From NCBI GenBank assembly GCA_023400335.1, contig JAEXFF010000005.1, forward strand, positions 1 through 9,850: a stretch of DNA of 9,850 nt, given 5' to 3'. The translations under genes and the position numbers were made by a program. Positions within the stretch are counted from its first letter, which is position 1. Each line of letters opens with the position of its first letter. Below, piece after piece: positions 1 to 5,790 of this stretch. This DNA comes from Bacteroidota bacterium. GTDB lineage: Bacteria > Bacteroidota > Bacteroidia > Bacteroidales > Marinifilaceae. The notes under the pieces were generated by a model. That model had not been told where the DNA came from, ran no database searches, and worked only from the letters and a program-made list of their open reading frames with translations.

Positions 1-227
1 CTCTTCATCCGTCCTGACAGCCAACATCCCAAGGTAATGGCCGGATTGATATGACAACCCGAGATCCCTCCAATGGCATAAGCCATTGCAACTACCGACA
101 GGCCAAAAGCAAAAGCTACCGTTAACACTTGGGCGGTCGTACCACATCCACCATTAAATATAGCACTTCCACAGCCCATTAAAACCAGGACCATTGTCCC
201 GATCATTTCAGAAATGTACTTTTTCAT
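1..227 (-). CDS. aqpZ: Aquaporin (MIP family), N-terminal part, truncated by window edge
   Basis: Water channel of the inner membrane; only about the first 75 residues are in the window, the rest lies beyond base 1. Translation from the ATG at 227 gives MKKYISEMIGTMVLVLMGCG, a typical first transmembrane helix of MIP proteins. It then runs through a second hydrophobic stretch into GGISGCHINPAITLG, which holds the first of the two NPA pore motifs and the following helix start. E. coli AqpZ has GGISGGHFNPAVTIG at the same place, so the family call is firm. Assignment to the water-specific AqpZ branch over a glycerol facilitator rests on this resemblance, because the selectivity-filter residues are mostly outside the window. 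A perfect TAnnTTTG box lies 26 nt upstream, so the gene has its own promoter. Confidence 0.88.
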   Translation of the reverse strand, partial: MKKYISEMIGTMVLVLMGCGSAIFNGGCGTTAQVLTVAFAFGLSVVAMAYAIGGISGCHINPAITLGCWLSGRMK

Positions 228-252
228 AACCACGCATTTATAAACATTACAC

Positions 253-260
253 CAAAAGTA
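253..260 (-). promoter_or_regulatory. Bacteroidetes -7 box of the aquaporin gene
   Basis: Read on the minus strand this is TACTTTTG, an exact match to TAnnTTTG. It sits 25 nt before the aquaporin ATG, which would give a leader of roughly 18 nt. The expected -33 TTTG is not well conserved at the usual 19-21 nt spacing. Confidence 0.55.
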
Positions 261-304
261 GTAAATTATTTCAAAAGTTGACATTTCTCTTTTTGTCCGG
301 ACTT

Positions 305-324
305 TAAGAATATTTCAATTCTTA
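305..324. repeat. Inverted repeat 7-6-7 between FUSC-like gene and aquaporin
   Basis: TAAGAAT (305-311), a 6-nt spacer, then ATTCTTA (318-324) pair perfectly. There is no T tract on the minus side where the FUSC-like gene ends, so it is a poor terminator candidate. It may be a protein-binding site upstream of the aquaporin promoter or may be chance in AT-rich DNA. A separate 8-bp palindrome GTCCGGAC lies at 295-302. Confidence 0.3.
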
Positions 325-381
325 TACGATACTCCTTTTGTATTCAACCGCTTTTCTCAGGAAATACCTCAAAAAGAAAAA

Positions 382-933
382 TTATATTCTCTTTTCCGGA
401 ATATCGATGTCTTTCCAGACGGCCAGTAATTTCTGAAATATATATTCCACCCAGACCATAAAAATCCCGATGCCTGCACCGACAGCAGCTTCACTGAAGC
501 GCAGCAATCCATTTTCCCAGGGCGGCAAGTCCGGATATTCATGCGAAATAATAAGAATAACGACTAAGGTGATCGTTGCCATTTTTCCATTATCCGGTAC
601 ATTTAATAACATACAGACAACTTCCAGAACAAAAACAGCCTGTATCATCCCCTGAACCGAAAACGAATAGAAAGACAAATAAATCCAGGCTATCAAAGCT
701 CCGATAAAAGTCCCCAAAACCCTTAGCCAGCCGTCATGCAAAGAATTCTTCAAATCTTTATCCTGTAAAACAACAATTGCAGAAGTACAAGCCAGGATTG
801 CTCCAATAAATCCCGACTCCTCATGAAAACGCCCGGTTACATAGAAACCAAAAAAATAAGCCAATAAAACAGCAATACATTTCACCACAGCCATCCCCAA
901 ATGCACCCGCTGTATAATCTTTAAGAGTTTCAT
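382..933 (-). CDS. FUSC / aromatic acid exporter-like membrane protein
   Basis: Inner-membrane protein of 183 residues resembling the membrane half of the FUSC / ArAE_1 (aromatic acid exporter) group. Five or six hydrophobic segments are visible, about residues 14-33, 40-56, 70-90, 95-112, 117-130 and 146-165. Family-like signatures are RVLGTFIGA at 71-79, a conserved Arg-Gly pair at the start of a helix, and RFSEAAVGAGIGI at 145-157, which echoes the R-x-E/D-x-x-x-G-x-x-x-G pattern near the end of these modules. Full-length FUSC exporters have two such membrane modules plus cytoplasmic parts; this is a single module, as in many short Bacteroidetes homologues, so it is not obviously truncated. 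The substrate cannot be read from the sequence. The ATG at 933 follows an AT-rich leader without a Shine-Dalgarno sequence. The gene ends about 155 nt before the aquaporin start, and that gap contains the aquaporin promoter, so the two are probably separate units. Confidence 0.7.
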   Translation of the reverse strand: MKLLKIIQRVHLGMAVVKCIAVLLAYFFGFYVTGRFHEESGFIGAILACTSAIVVLQDKDLKNSLHDGWLRVLGTFIGALIAWIYLSFYSFSVQGMIQAVFVLEVVCMLLNVPDNGKMATITLVVILIISHEYPDLPPWENGLLRFSEAAVGAGIGIFMVWVEYIFQKLLAVWKDIDIPEKRI

Positions 934-1167
934 ATTCCTCTAATTAATACTCTTTTAATACATCTGATAAATACGTACATCTTTCCATAATGTTTAACTT
1001 ACAACACCCGGGGACGGGGGTTTTGTGCTATACTACCCCATGTATATGACTTACAATCAGGAACTATCGTTCGCAGAGGTTTTACCGGCTTCACGCATTT
1101 ACGGCAAACGTTCATTGGAAAATCAAATTTAATCTGTATTTTCGCCTATTCTTTCAGCCTTGATAAA
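934..1167. other. Divergent intergenic region, no certain gene
   Basis: This 234-nt gap separates the minus-strand FUSC-like gene from the plus-strand MmcQ/YjbR gene. It holds a GC-rich patch at about 1008-1020, an octamer ACTTACAA occurring twice (near 978 and 1048), a 30-codon ORF at 1040-1132 on the plus strand, and a probable promoter for the plus-strand gene at 1114-1144. No clear TAnnTTTG box was seen for the minus-strand gene. Confidence 0.5.
1114..1144 (+). promoter_or_regulatory. Candidate promoter of first MmcQ/YjbR gene
   Basis: ATTG at 1114-1117 and TATTTTCG at 1137-1144 are separated by 19 nt. Each differs by one base from the Bacteroidetes consensus TTTG / TAnnTTTG. The implied start of transcription is about 15 nt before the ATG at 1168. 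Confidence 0.35.
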
Positions 1168-1539
1168 ATGAACATACAGGAATTCAGAGAATATTGTCTT
1201 TCTTTCAAAGGTGTACATGAAAAAATGCCGTTTCTTGAGGTAACAGACCGTTACAGTCAAGACATTCTCTGCTTTTACGTACTTGACAAATGGTTCTGTT
1301 TTGTCAACATCAAAGTGTTCGATTTTTGCTGCATCAAATGTGATCCCGGTGAACGGCAGGAATTGCAGGACAAATACAACGGCATAAGACCCGGGTGGCA
1401 TATGAACAAAAAGCACTGGATCAGCGTTTATTTTAATCAGGATGTGCCGGACCGGGAAATTGAAGAACTGGTAAGAAAATCTTATGAGATCGTCGTAAAA
1501 AATTTTCCCCGCAAAGAACAGGAAGCCTTAGGACTTTAG
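1168..1539 (+). CDS. MmcQ/YjbR family protein (copy 1)
   Basis: Small cytoplasmic single-domain protein of 123 residues, the usual length for MmcQ/YjbR (double-wing, CyaY-like fold). Typical features are the opening MNIQEFREYCLSFKGVHEKMPF, KCDP at 57-60 (preceded by CCI), and PGWHMNKKHWISV at 75-87, the conserved G-x-H-M-N-K-x-H-W block of the family. The family is often labelled DNA-binding because of its fold; a physiological role is not established. This copy is richer in cysteine and aromatics (C35, C44, C54, C55, C58) than the second copy at 6432. It is convergent with the DUF5131 gene, with only 21 nt between the two stop codons. The start is the only ATG matching the family N-terminus. 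Confidence 0.88.
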   Translation: MNIQEFREYCLSFKGVHEKMPFLEVTDRYSQDILCFYVLDKWFCFVNIKVFDFCCIKCDPGERQELQDKYNGIRPGWHMNKKHWISVYFNQDVPDREIEELVRKSYEIVVKNFPRKEQEALGL

Positions 1540-1550
1540 CATATCCCACG

Positions 1551-1569
1551 ATCCTAGGGCTTAGGATTT
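1551..1569. terminator. Possible bidirectional terminator hairpin
   Basis: ATCCTA (1551-1556) and TAGGAT (1562-1567) form a 6-bp stem with a 5-nt loop between two convergent genes, overlapping the stop codon of the DUF5131 gene. The T-rich stretch that follows on the plus strand is short and interrupted, so strength is doubtful. Confidence 0.35.
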
Positions 1570-2346
1570 CTTTCTGATAGACGGAGATTCCGGCATAAAA
1601 TTCTCGCCGATACGGTAGTCGATGCCAGCTTTACGGGCTTGCGCGATCTGGAAAGGACGACGAATGCGGTACAACCGGCCATCTTTCAGCAGCTTGGCTC
1701 CGGTCTGGTGGAAGCGGAAGGGCACGTCTTTCCCGATACATTGCTGCCGAAGATCCAGGATCCAGTCATAATCGCAAACCCGGGCGGAAGCACCCGATTC
1801 ACCGCTCACCGATACTTCTTCGATCGAACGATCCAGCCACGATCGCAGATTGATGCGTTCCAGCAGGGGCGCTGCGATAATAGCCTTGTGCTTGATGGGA
1901 AGCGAATGGAATATCGGTAGACGCAGCTCCGCCATCGCCTGATTTTCCACAGTACAGCCGATGATCACGTTGTCGTAACCTTCACCCCAGTCCTCTGGGA
2001 GACAATCAGCTAAACGGGTGATACGTTTGGTGAAAAAATAAAACATCAGGTCGTCGCGTTCACGAATCATCCTCCAGGCTTCCGGCCGCCATTCATCTGC
2101 TCCCTCCACCAGAAAATCCGAGGTAAAGCAGGTAAATACCACTTTTCCCGACGGTATCTTATAGCTTTTATCGCGTTTTCGTTTTAGCGGCAGATTGAAA
2201 TTCGCTGTCTTCCGCACCTCACTGCTGCTGCCCTCTGCTCCGTACATCTCATCCTGACGGTAGACATAGCAATAGCGACACCCGGGACTGACCTTTGTGC
2301 AACCGTGCCACGGATTCCATTCATCGAATATCTCCTTCCAGTTCAC
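1561..2346 (-). CDS. DUF5131 family protein (phage Gp37/Gp68-like, three-Cys motif)
   Basis: Uncharacterised protein of 261 residues. Near the N-terminus NPWHGCTKVSPGCRYCY gives a C-x6-C-x2-C cluster (C16, C23, C26), the hallmark of DUF5131. The pattern looks like an iron-sulfur or radical-SAM-type cysteine triad, although it is not the canonical C-x3-C-x2-C. Other family-like blocks are FFTKR (104-108; others have LTKR), GCTVENQ (130-136), SGESG (181-185) and FRFHQTG (210-216; others have F-x-K-Q-x-G). Together these suggest a full-length protein with a TIM-barrel-like layout. Homologues occur in phages and bacterial chromosomes, some next to a partner gene (tcmP); no such partner is visible here. 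No hydrophobic segment is present, so it should be cytoplasmic. The reaction is unknown. There is no obvious Shine-Dalgarno before the ATG at 2346. Confidence 0.85.
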   Translation of the reverse strand: MNWKEIFDEWNPWHGCTKVSPGCRYCYVYRQDEMYGAEGSSSEVRKTANFNLPLKRKRDKSYKIPSGKVVFTCFTSDFLVEGADEWRPEAWRMIRERDDLMFYFFTKRITRLADCLPEDWGEGYDNVIIGCTVENQAMAELRLPIFHSLPIKHKAIIAAPLLERINLRSWLDRSIEEVSVSGESGASARVCDYDWILDLRQQCIGKDVPFRFHQTGAKLLKDGRLYRIRRPFQIAQARKAGIDYRIGENFMPESPSIRKKS

Positions 2347-2433
2347 AATTTGCTGATTAATCTTTATTCTTCCTTTACCTCCTCATTTTTTCTATGCCGG
2401 AAAACTATTTTCCAACGGTATCCACCCCTAGTT

Positions 2434-2498
2434 GACCATAGCTGAGACAAACACTCCACATCGGAAATCCGAATACAACCGATACACCTACTATGGTC
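2434..2498. repeat. Inverted repeat with nested hairpin
   Basis: GACCATAG (2434-2441) and CTATGGTC (2491-2498) are perfect 8-bp complements, 49 nt apart. Inside the loop, TCGGA (2461-2465) and TCCGA (2468-2472) form a second 5-bp stem around two bases. No function is assigned. Confidence 0.4.
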
Positions 2499-2534
2499 CG
2501 TACGCGTCACGAGTCTTTCATAACTTGCATTCTA

Positions 2535-2560
2535 AATCTTTACAAAGATTGCAATTTTTT
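2535..2560. terminator. Weak hairpin after the MATE gene
   Basis: AATCTT (2535-2540), loop TACA, AAGATT (2545-2550) make an AT-only stem, with a T6 run at 2555-2560 on the plus strand. No plus-strand gene precedes it, and on the minus strand the T run is missing, so terminator function is uncertain. Confidence 0.25.
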
Positions 2561-2575
2561 ACAGAAACTATACTA

Positions 2576-3958
2576 TCACAGCTTTCTTTTCACAGCGACA
2601 ACCGGTCTCAGCATACTATCCTTACGGAGCAAAAACAGAGCAACCAGCAAGGTAAAGAATTCCGCCGCAGGAATGACATACCAGATCCCTTCCAACCCGA
2701 ACCAGCGGGGAAACCAGTAAATACCCAAGGCGATAAACACCAGCCCACGCATCAAGGAGATCACCACAGACCATTTGGCATTTCCGATTGCCGTAAAATA
2801 ACCGGAAACCAGGATATTAAAACCGTTGAACAAGAAGGCAAAGGCATACAGTGCTGCCCCTTTCACGGCAAGCTTCATCACTCCGGTTTCGCCCTCATTG
2901 AAAAACAAGTTTACCACCTGCTCCCCACCTATCCATAGGATGACAAACAGTATCAAACCGATCGCCAAGTTCGTCCAGGCAGCCAATGTCCCTACAGCCC
3001 GTACCCGTTCGCAGCAGCCGTTGCCGTAATTATAACTCACGATCGGGATCACCCCGTCCGCGATCCCCAGAAAAATAGTCACACCGATAAACAGGATATA
3101 TTCTAAGGCCGTAAAAGCAGCTACCCCATCCGCCCCTATATAATGCATTAATACCAAATTGAACATAAACACGGAAATCCCCGCTGACAGCTCGGAAATC
3201 CCTTCTGACGAGCCATTATAAAGCATTTGTCCCAGCAAGCCCCACCGGAAACGGCCTCGCTGCACGTACACCGTCCGCCAGCGATTGAACATCGGCGGCA
3301 CATTGCAACAAGCCCCTACTGTAAAGGCAATACCCGTGGCTAGTCCCGCCCCGGTAATACCCCAGCCCCAGTGACCGACAAACAACAGATCGAGCAGGAT
3401 ATTCAGGATCACTGTAGCACTCATAATCCGGGTAGCCAAAGCCGGATATCCCTCAATCTTCATCATATAATCCCCCAGGAACATAAGACTCAGCATCGGA
3501 AAGAAAGGCACCAGCGTCCGGATATAATCTACTGAACCTTCTACTAGTTCCACATCCGCACCTAGTCCCATAGCAATCGGCCGAGCCAGCCAGAAGATCA
3601 GCAAGCTCCCCACAACGGAAAACACCGCAAGAAACATAAAAGCTGTCGTCAAGGCATGGCTGGCCCGCTGCCGATCCGCCTTTCCCAGACTCAACCCAAT
3701 CAGCGTCTGGCAACCAATTCCGGTCACCAGAGCCGCCGCTATAATAAAATTATAGCACGGCAGGATCAGACTCACACTTGCCAGCGCCCGTGCCCCGACA
3801 AAATGTGACAGCACAATCCCATCAATCACCGCCTGTATCCCCAGAAATAGCAATCCAATCACTCCCGGCACTGCATATTTTACGAACAAACGGGAAATAT
3901 TCCCTTCGGTCAATTCTGCGTGCTCCCGATTCAAACTTAAATCCTTACTCTGCATCAT
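2576..3958 (-). CDS. MATE family efflux transporter
   Basis: Twelve-helix inner-membrane antiporter of 460 residues, the normal length for the family. MATE proteins export cationic drugs, dyes or metabolites in exchange for Na+ or H+; the substrate here is unknown. The N-lobe starts after a short polar head with LFVKYAVPGVIGLLF (24-38), continues with ASVSLILPCYNFI (60-72) and G-x-G-x-Q-x-x-I-G (80-88), and has N-I-L-L-D (186-190). The C-lobe holds IPIVSYNYG (304-312), the counterpart of the Q-P-x-x-G-Y-N-Y-G element in MepA/NorM-type pumps, and FNGFNILVSGYFTAIG (377-392). These features favour the MepA-like branch over the polysaccharide flippases. The first ATG (3958) is followed at once by a second (3955), and either could be used. 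A perfect -7 box lies 25 nt upstream, so the gene is probably expressed alone. GC content is visibly higher than in the AT-rich DNA at 4.6-5.1 kb. Confidence 0.92.
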   Translation of the reverse strand: MMQSKDLSLNREHAELTEGNISRLFVKYAVPGVIGLLFLGIQAVIDGIVLSHFVGARALASVSLILPCYNFIIAAALVTGIGCQTLIGLSLGKADRQRASHALTTAFMFLAVFSVVGSLLIFWLARPIAMGLGADVELVEGSVDYIRTLVPFFPMLSLMFLGDYMMKIEGYPALATRIMSATVILNILLDLLFVGHWGWGITGAGLATGIAFTVGACCNVPPMFNRWRTVYVQRGRFRWGLLGQMLYNGSSEGISELSAGISVFMFNLVLMHYIGADGVAAFTALEYILFIGVTIFLGIADGVIPIVSYNYGNGCCERVRAVGTLAAWTNLAIGLILFVILWIGGEQVVNLFFNEGETGVMKLAVKGAALYAFAFLFNGFNILVSGYFTAIGNAKWSVVISLMRGLVFIALGIYWFPRWFGLEGIWYVIPAAEFFTLLVALFLLRKDSMLRPVVAVKRKL

Positions 3959-3982
3959 TTTTCTTCGTCTTTTTTGCGTTTA

Positions 3983-3990
3983 CAAAGATA
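3983..3990 (-). promoter_or_regulatory. Bacteroidetes -7 box of the MATE gene
   Basis: On the minus strand this reads TATCTTTG, an exact TAnnTTTG match. It ends 24 nt before the ATG at 3958. A T-rich run lies about 19 nt upstream where -33 TTTG is expected, but the match is weak. Confidence 0.62.
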
Positions 3991-4019
3991 CGGTGTCCAG
4001 ATAAGGGAAAAATTAACAT

Positions 4020-4036
4020 AGGGTAAATAATACCCT
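4020..4036. repeat. Perfect inverted repeat upstream of the MATE promoter
   Basis: AGGGTA (4020-4025), AATAA spacer, TACCCT (4031-4036). It lies just upstream of where the -33 element should be. Its size and place fit an operator for an activator or repressor of the MATE gene; no regulator gene is adjacent, so this is inference. Confidence 0.35.
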
Positions 4037-4239
4037 TTCCCGCACGCTCTTTTCACCCGGTACAAGCCCCGCCCGGAATTGCCTGCCGGATAAGAAAAGG
4101 AAAGGGGCATAGCAGCCCCAACCGAATTTACCGACAAATTCCGTAAGCAGATTACAGTTTTTCGCAGGCAGGTTAAAACTATGTTTTCCAGTATCTCGCC
4201 CGGGAAGACATATCCTGCTGCTCTTCGCCTGCTGTCAGC
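4037..4239. other. Non-coding stretch between MATE promoter and nitroreductase remnant
   Basis: No ORF here resembles a known protein on either strand. It contains a GC-rich hairpin with a T-rich tail for the minus strand (4091-4119) and an AT-rich inverted repeat GAATTT (4124-4129) / AAATTC (4136-4141). It is probably the 3' end of the remnant transcript plus upstream sequence of the MATE gene. Confidence 0.45.
4091..4119 (-). terminator. Probable terminator after the nitroreductase remnant
   Basis: Read on the minus strand, GGGGC, a 6-nt loop and GCCCC (4119 to 4104) are followed by TTTCCTTTTCTTA. The stem is short but all G-C, and the T-rich tail fits a Rho-independent terminator ending the DUF6966/nitroreductase transcript. 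Confidence 0.45.
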
Positions 4240-4632
4240 TTACCATACGTTACAGTGTATTCTGTCGACGATATTGATTTCCTTCTGCCTGCAAAGAGGC
4301 GCGTTTTCAGCAGGATAGCCGATGGAAAGGAAGCAGGTAAACTCGTATCCTTCGGGCGCACCCACCGTTTGCTTTACGTGTTCCGGTTCATTACCGATGG
4401 GGATACGAAAAGCGCATGCCAGTCCCTCGGCTGTTGCCGCCAGTAGGATATTCTCTACCGCAGCCCAAGCAGAGGCGAAATAGTTCAGCGCACTTTGATC
4501 AGCCGGCTGGCACAGGGAACAGTCTTTTTGCCGGAGAAACAGAACGAATGCTTTTCTCCCTATCGTAATAGGGTTATAAATATGCATGCCCGCTAGCCAA
4601 CCAACAGTCAAGAGGGCAGGCCCGTTTACCGG
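4240..4632 (-). pseudogene. Nitroreductase family remnant lacking its N-terminal part
   Basis: An open frame of about 130 residues carries the C-terminal part of an FMN-dependent nitroreductase-like protein. Recognisable pieces are FVLFLRQKDC, then ASAWAAVENILLAATAEGLA, the long central helix with the conserved N-x-L-L-A-A-x-x-x-G-L-A pattern. APEGYEFTCFLSIGYPAE, the family G-Y-P strand, follows, and the frame ends DRIHCNVW with the usual final tryptophan. The C-terminus is therefore natural. What is missing is the N-terminal 60-70 residues with the R-R-S-x-R FMN-phosphate site and the helix after it. The frame stays open leftwards only by running out of phase into the DUF6966 gene, where it stops resembling a nitroreductase. 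The first internal ATG at 4587 would give a still shorter product. I read it as a 5'-deleted gene. A short domain-only protein made by translational coupling to the DUF6966 gene is possible but less likely. Confidence 0.65.
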
Positions 4633-4940
4633 CTTTCTTTTGTTAAATTCCGCAACTCTGCAAAACCTTTTGTCACGCTTTCGTAAAGTTTTCCACAAAG
4701 TAAGCCCAGCTTCTTATTCTCATCTTTACAAATAACTCCGTTTTTCCTTAAAATCAAATCTGTAAATGAGCCCATTCCCCCGTATAAACTCTGTATTTCT
4801 CTCAGCCAATAATCCCAAGGCGAAACATTGTCTGCATATAATCTTTTGAGAATAGAAATCCAATGGCTTTCACTATCTACGGTTTCCAATAACTCTTTTA
4901 TTTCCAAAAGAATATCTTTTATTTCTCTTTCCATGCTCAT
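4626..4940 (-). CDS. DUF6966 domain-containing protein
   Basis: Small soluble protein of 104 residues. The block LYGGMGSFTDLIL (52-64), followed by a short spacer and N-G, is the signature I associate with DUF6966, together with the amphipathic N-terminal helix EREIKDILLEIKELLE (4-19) and a W-x-x-x-L-x-x-I segment at 45-49. The family has no established function as far as I know. Small proteins of this kind sit among toxin-immunity genes in some genomes, but no toxin gene is visible here, so an immunity role is speculation. Start choice is between M1 at 4940 and M3 at 4934; the leader is AT-rich without a Shine-Dalgarno. The gene is more AT-rich than tag and the MATE gene on either side, which fits recent acquisition. 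It directly abuts the nitroreductase remnant, whose frame begins at its stop codon. Confidence 0.6.
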   Translation of the reverse strand: MSMEREIKDILLEIKELLETVDSESHWISILKRLYADNVSPWDYWLREIQSLYGGMGSFTDLILRKNGVICKDENKKLGLLCGKLYESVTKGFAELRNLTKESR

Positions 4941-5126
4941 TTTTCAATAACAACAGATGCAGTTTACTGCCGTCAAGTAGCACTTCATTCCCAATCCTTC
5001 CTGCCATAAAGAAAACAAAAATCAAGCTTCTCTTGTTACAAAACCGGGAAGGATGTCTGAACATTCCAAATACTAAAATCTTCCGGACATGACATTCCCC
5101 TCCAGTGCTTCATTTGGTGCTAAATA
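4941..5126. other. Divergent intergenic region, DUF6966 gene and tag
   Basis: This gap of 186 nt up to the tag promoter shows no recognisable protein. A small palindrome GCAGT-TT-ACTGC (4959-4970) lies 19 nt before the DUF6966 ATG. I found no exact TAnnTTTG box on the minus strand for the DUF6966 gene. Confidence 0.4.
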
Positions 5127-5158
5127 TTTGATACGACGCTATATATTTACTATCTTTA
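5127..5158 (+). promoter_or_regulatory. Promoter of tag
   Basis: TTTG (5127-5130), a 20-nt spacer, and TATCTTTA (5151-5158) match the Bacteroidetes TTTG / TAnnTTTG promoter with one mismatch in the last base. Transcription would begin about 10-12 nt before the ATG at 5177. This supports starting the protein at 5177, because the longer frame opening at 5089 would place the promoter inside the gene. Confidence 0.65.
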
Positions 5159-5176
5159 CTCCGTATTACAAATGGA

Positions 5177-5758
5177 ATGATTATGCAGGATATTATAAAC
5201 GGACGCTGTGGTTGGTGCAAAACCGACGAATTGTATATGAAATACCACGACGAGGAATGGGGGAAACCGGTGAGCGACGATAAGAAGCTATTCGAGTTCC
5301 TCGTGCTGGAGAGCGCCCAAGCCGGACTGAGCTGGATCACTATCCTCCGAAAGCGGGAAGCCTATCGCAAAGCCTTCCGTAACTTCGATGCCGCACAAGT
5401 GGCACAAATGACCGACGAAGACGTCGAGCGGCTGATGCAATTCGACGGTATTGTAAAAAACCGTCTGAAAATCAAATCGGCCATCACCAATGCAAGGCTG
5501 TTCCTAGACATACAAAAGGAGTTCGGTAGTTTTTACAACTACACCCTCTCGTTCTTTCCCGGCCAGAAACCGATTGTCAACACATTCCGGTCATTGAGCG
5601 AGATACCAGCGTCCTCTCCCGAATCCGATGCGATGAGCAGGGATATGAAAAAACGTGGATTTAAATTCTTCGGAACTACGATTTGTTACGCTCATCTGCA
5701 GGCTTCAGGCTTTGTCAACGACCATCTGATAGACTGCATTTGCCGGGATCAGTCATAG
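5177..5758 (+). CDS. tag: DNA-3-methyladenine glycosylase I
   Basis: Base-excision repair enzyme that removes 3-methyladenine from alkylated DNA in the cytoplasm; 193 residues, close to the 187 of E. coli Tag. The HhH-superfamily-like core is well preserved: RCGWC (10-14), YHDEEWG (23-29), LESAQAGLSWITILRKRE (near 45-62) with the Glu and Trp used in base recognition, MKKRGFKFFGTTICYAHLQA near 156-176, and VNDHLIDC (180-187). The four zinc-snap ligands known from E. coli Tag are present: C11 and H24 at the N-terminus, H183 and C187 at the C-terminus. The enzyme should be active. The start is M1 or M3 (5183); both are compatible with the promoter. It is a single gene, convergent with the Crp/Fnr gene with 32 nt between stops. 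No Ada or AlkB gene is adjacent. Confidence 0.96.
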   Translation: MIMQDIINGRCGWCKTDELYMKYHDEEWGKPVSDDKKLFEFLVLESAQAGLSWITILRKREAYRKAFRNFDAAQVAQMTDEDVERLMQFDGIVKNRLKIKSAITNARLFLDIQKEFGSFYNYTLSFFPGQKPIVNTFRSLSEIPASSPESDAMSRDMKKRGFKFFGTTICYAHLQASGFVNDHLIDCICRDQS

Positions 5759-5790
5759 AGACACGGGGTGTAATAAATAGCCTCGTACCA

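Larger units (their letters stand above)
2347..2575. other. Intergenic region with nested inverted repeats, no gene
   Basis: This 229-nt gap lies between two minus-strand genes, so it should hold the end of the MATE transcript and the promoter of the DUF5131 gene. I see no good TAnnTTTG box; TAGTTTTC on the minus strand near 2402-2409 is one base off but lacks a -33 partner. The gap holds an 8-bp inverted repeat (2434-2498) enclosing a smaller hairpin, and an AT-rich hairpin at 2535-2550. The T run of the latter is on the plus-strand side, the wrong side for terminating the MATE gene. The apparent plus-strand ORFs starting here only mirror the MATE gene. Confidence 0.5.

Noticed and set aside
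2432..3029. Plus-strand ORFs of 67 to 168 codons over the end of the MATE gene
   Set aside because: They lie opposite the MATE coding sequence, have low-complexity polar translations and begin with weak starts; they mirror the real gene.
4873..5064. Minus-strand frame upstream of and overlapping the DUF6966 gene
   Set aside because: It overlaps the DUF6966 start out of phase, has no family resemblance and no promoter; kept only as a remark on a possible toxin remnant.
5089..5283. Plus-strand frame starting before tag
   Set aside because: It is out of phase with tag and covers the tag promoter; the tag frame explains the coding signal.
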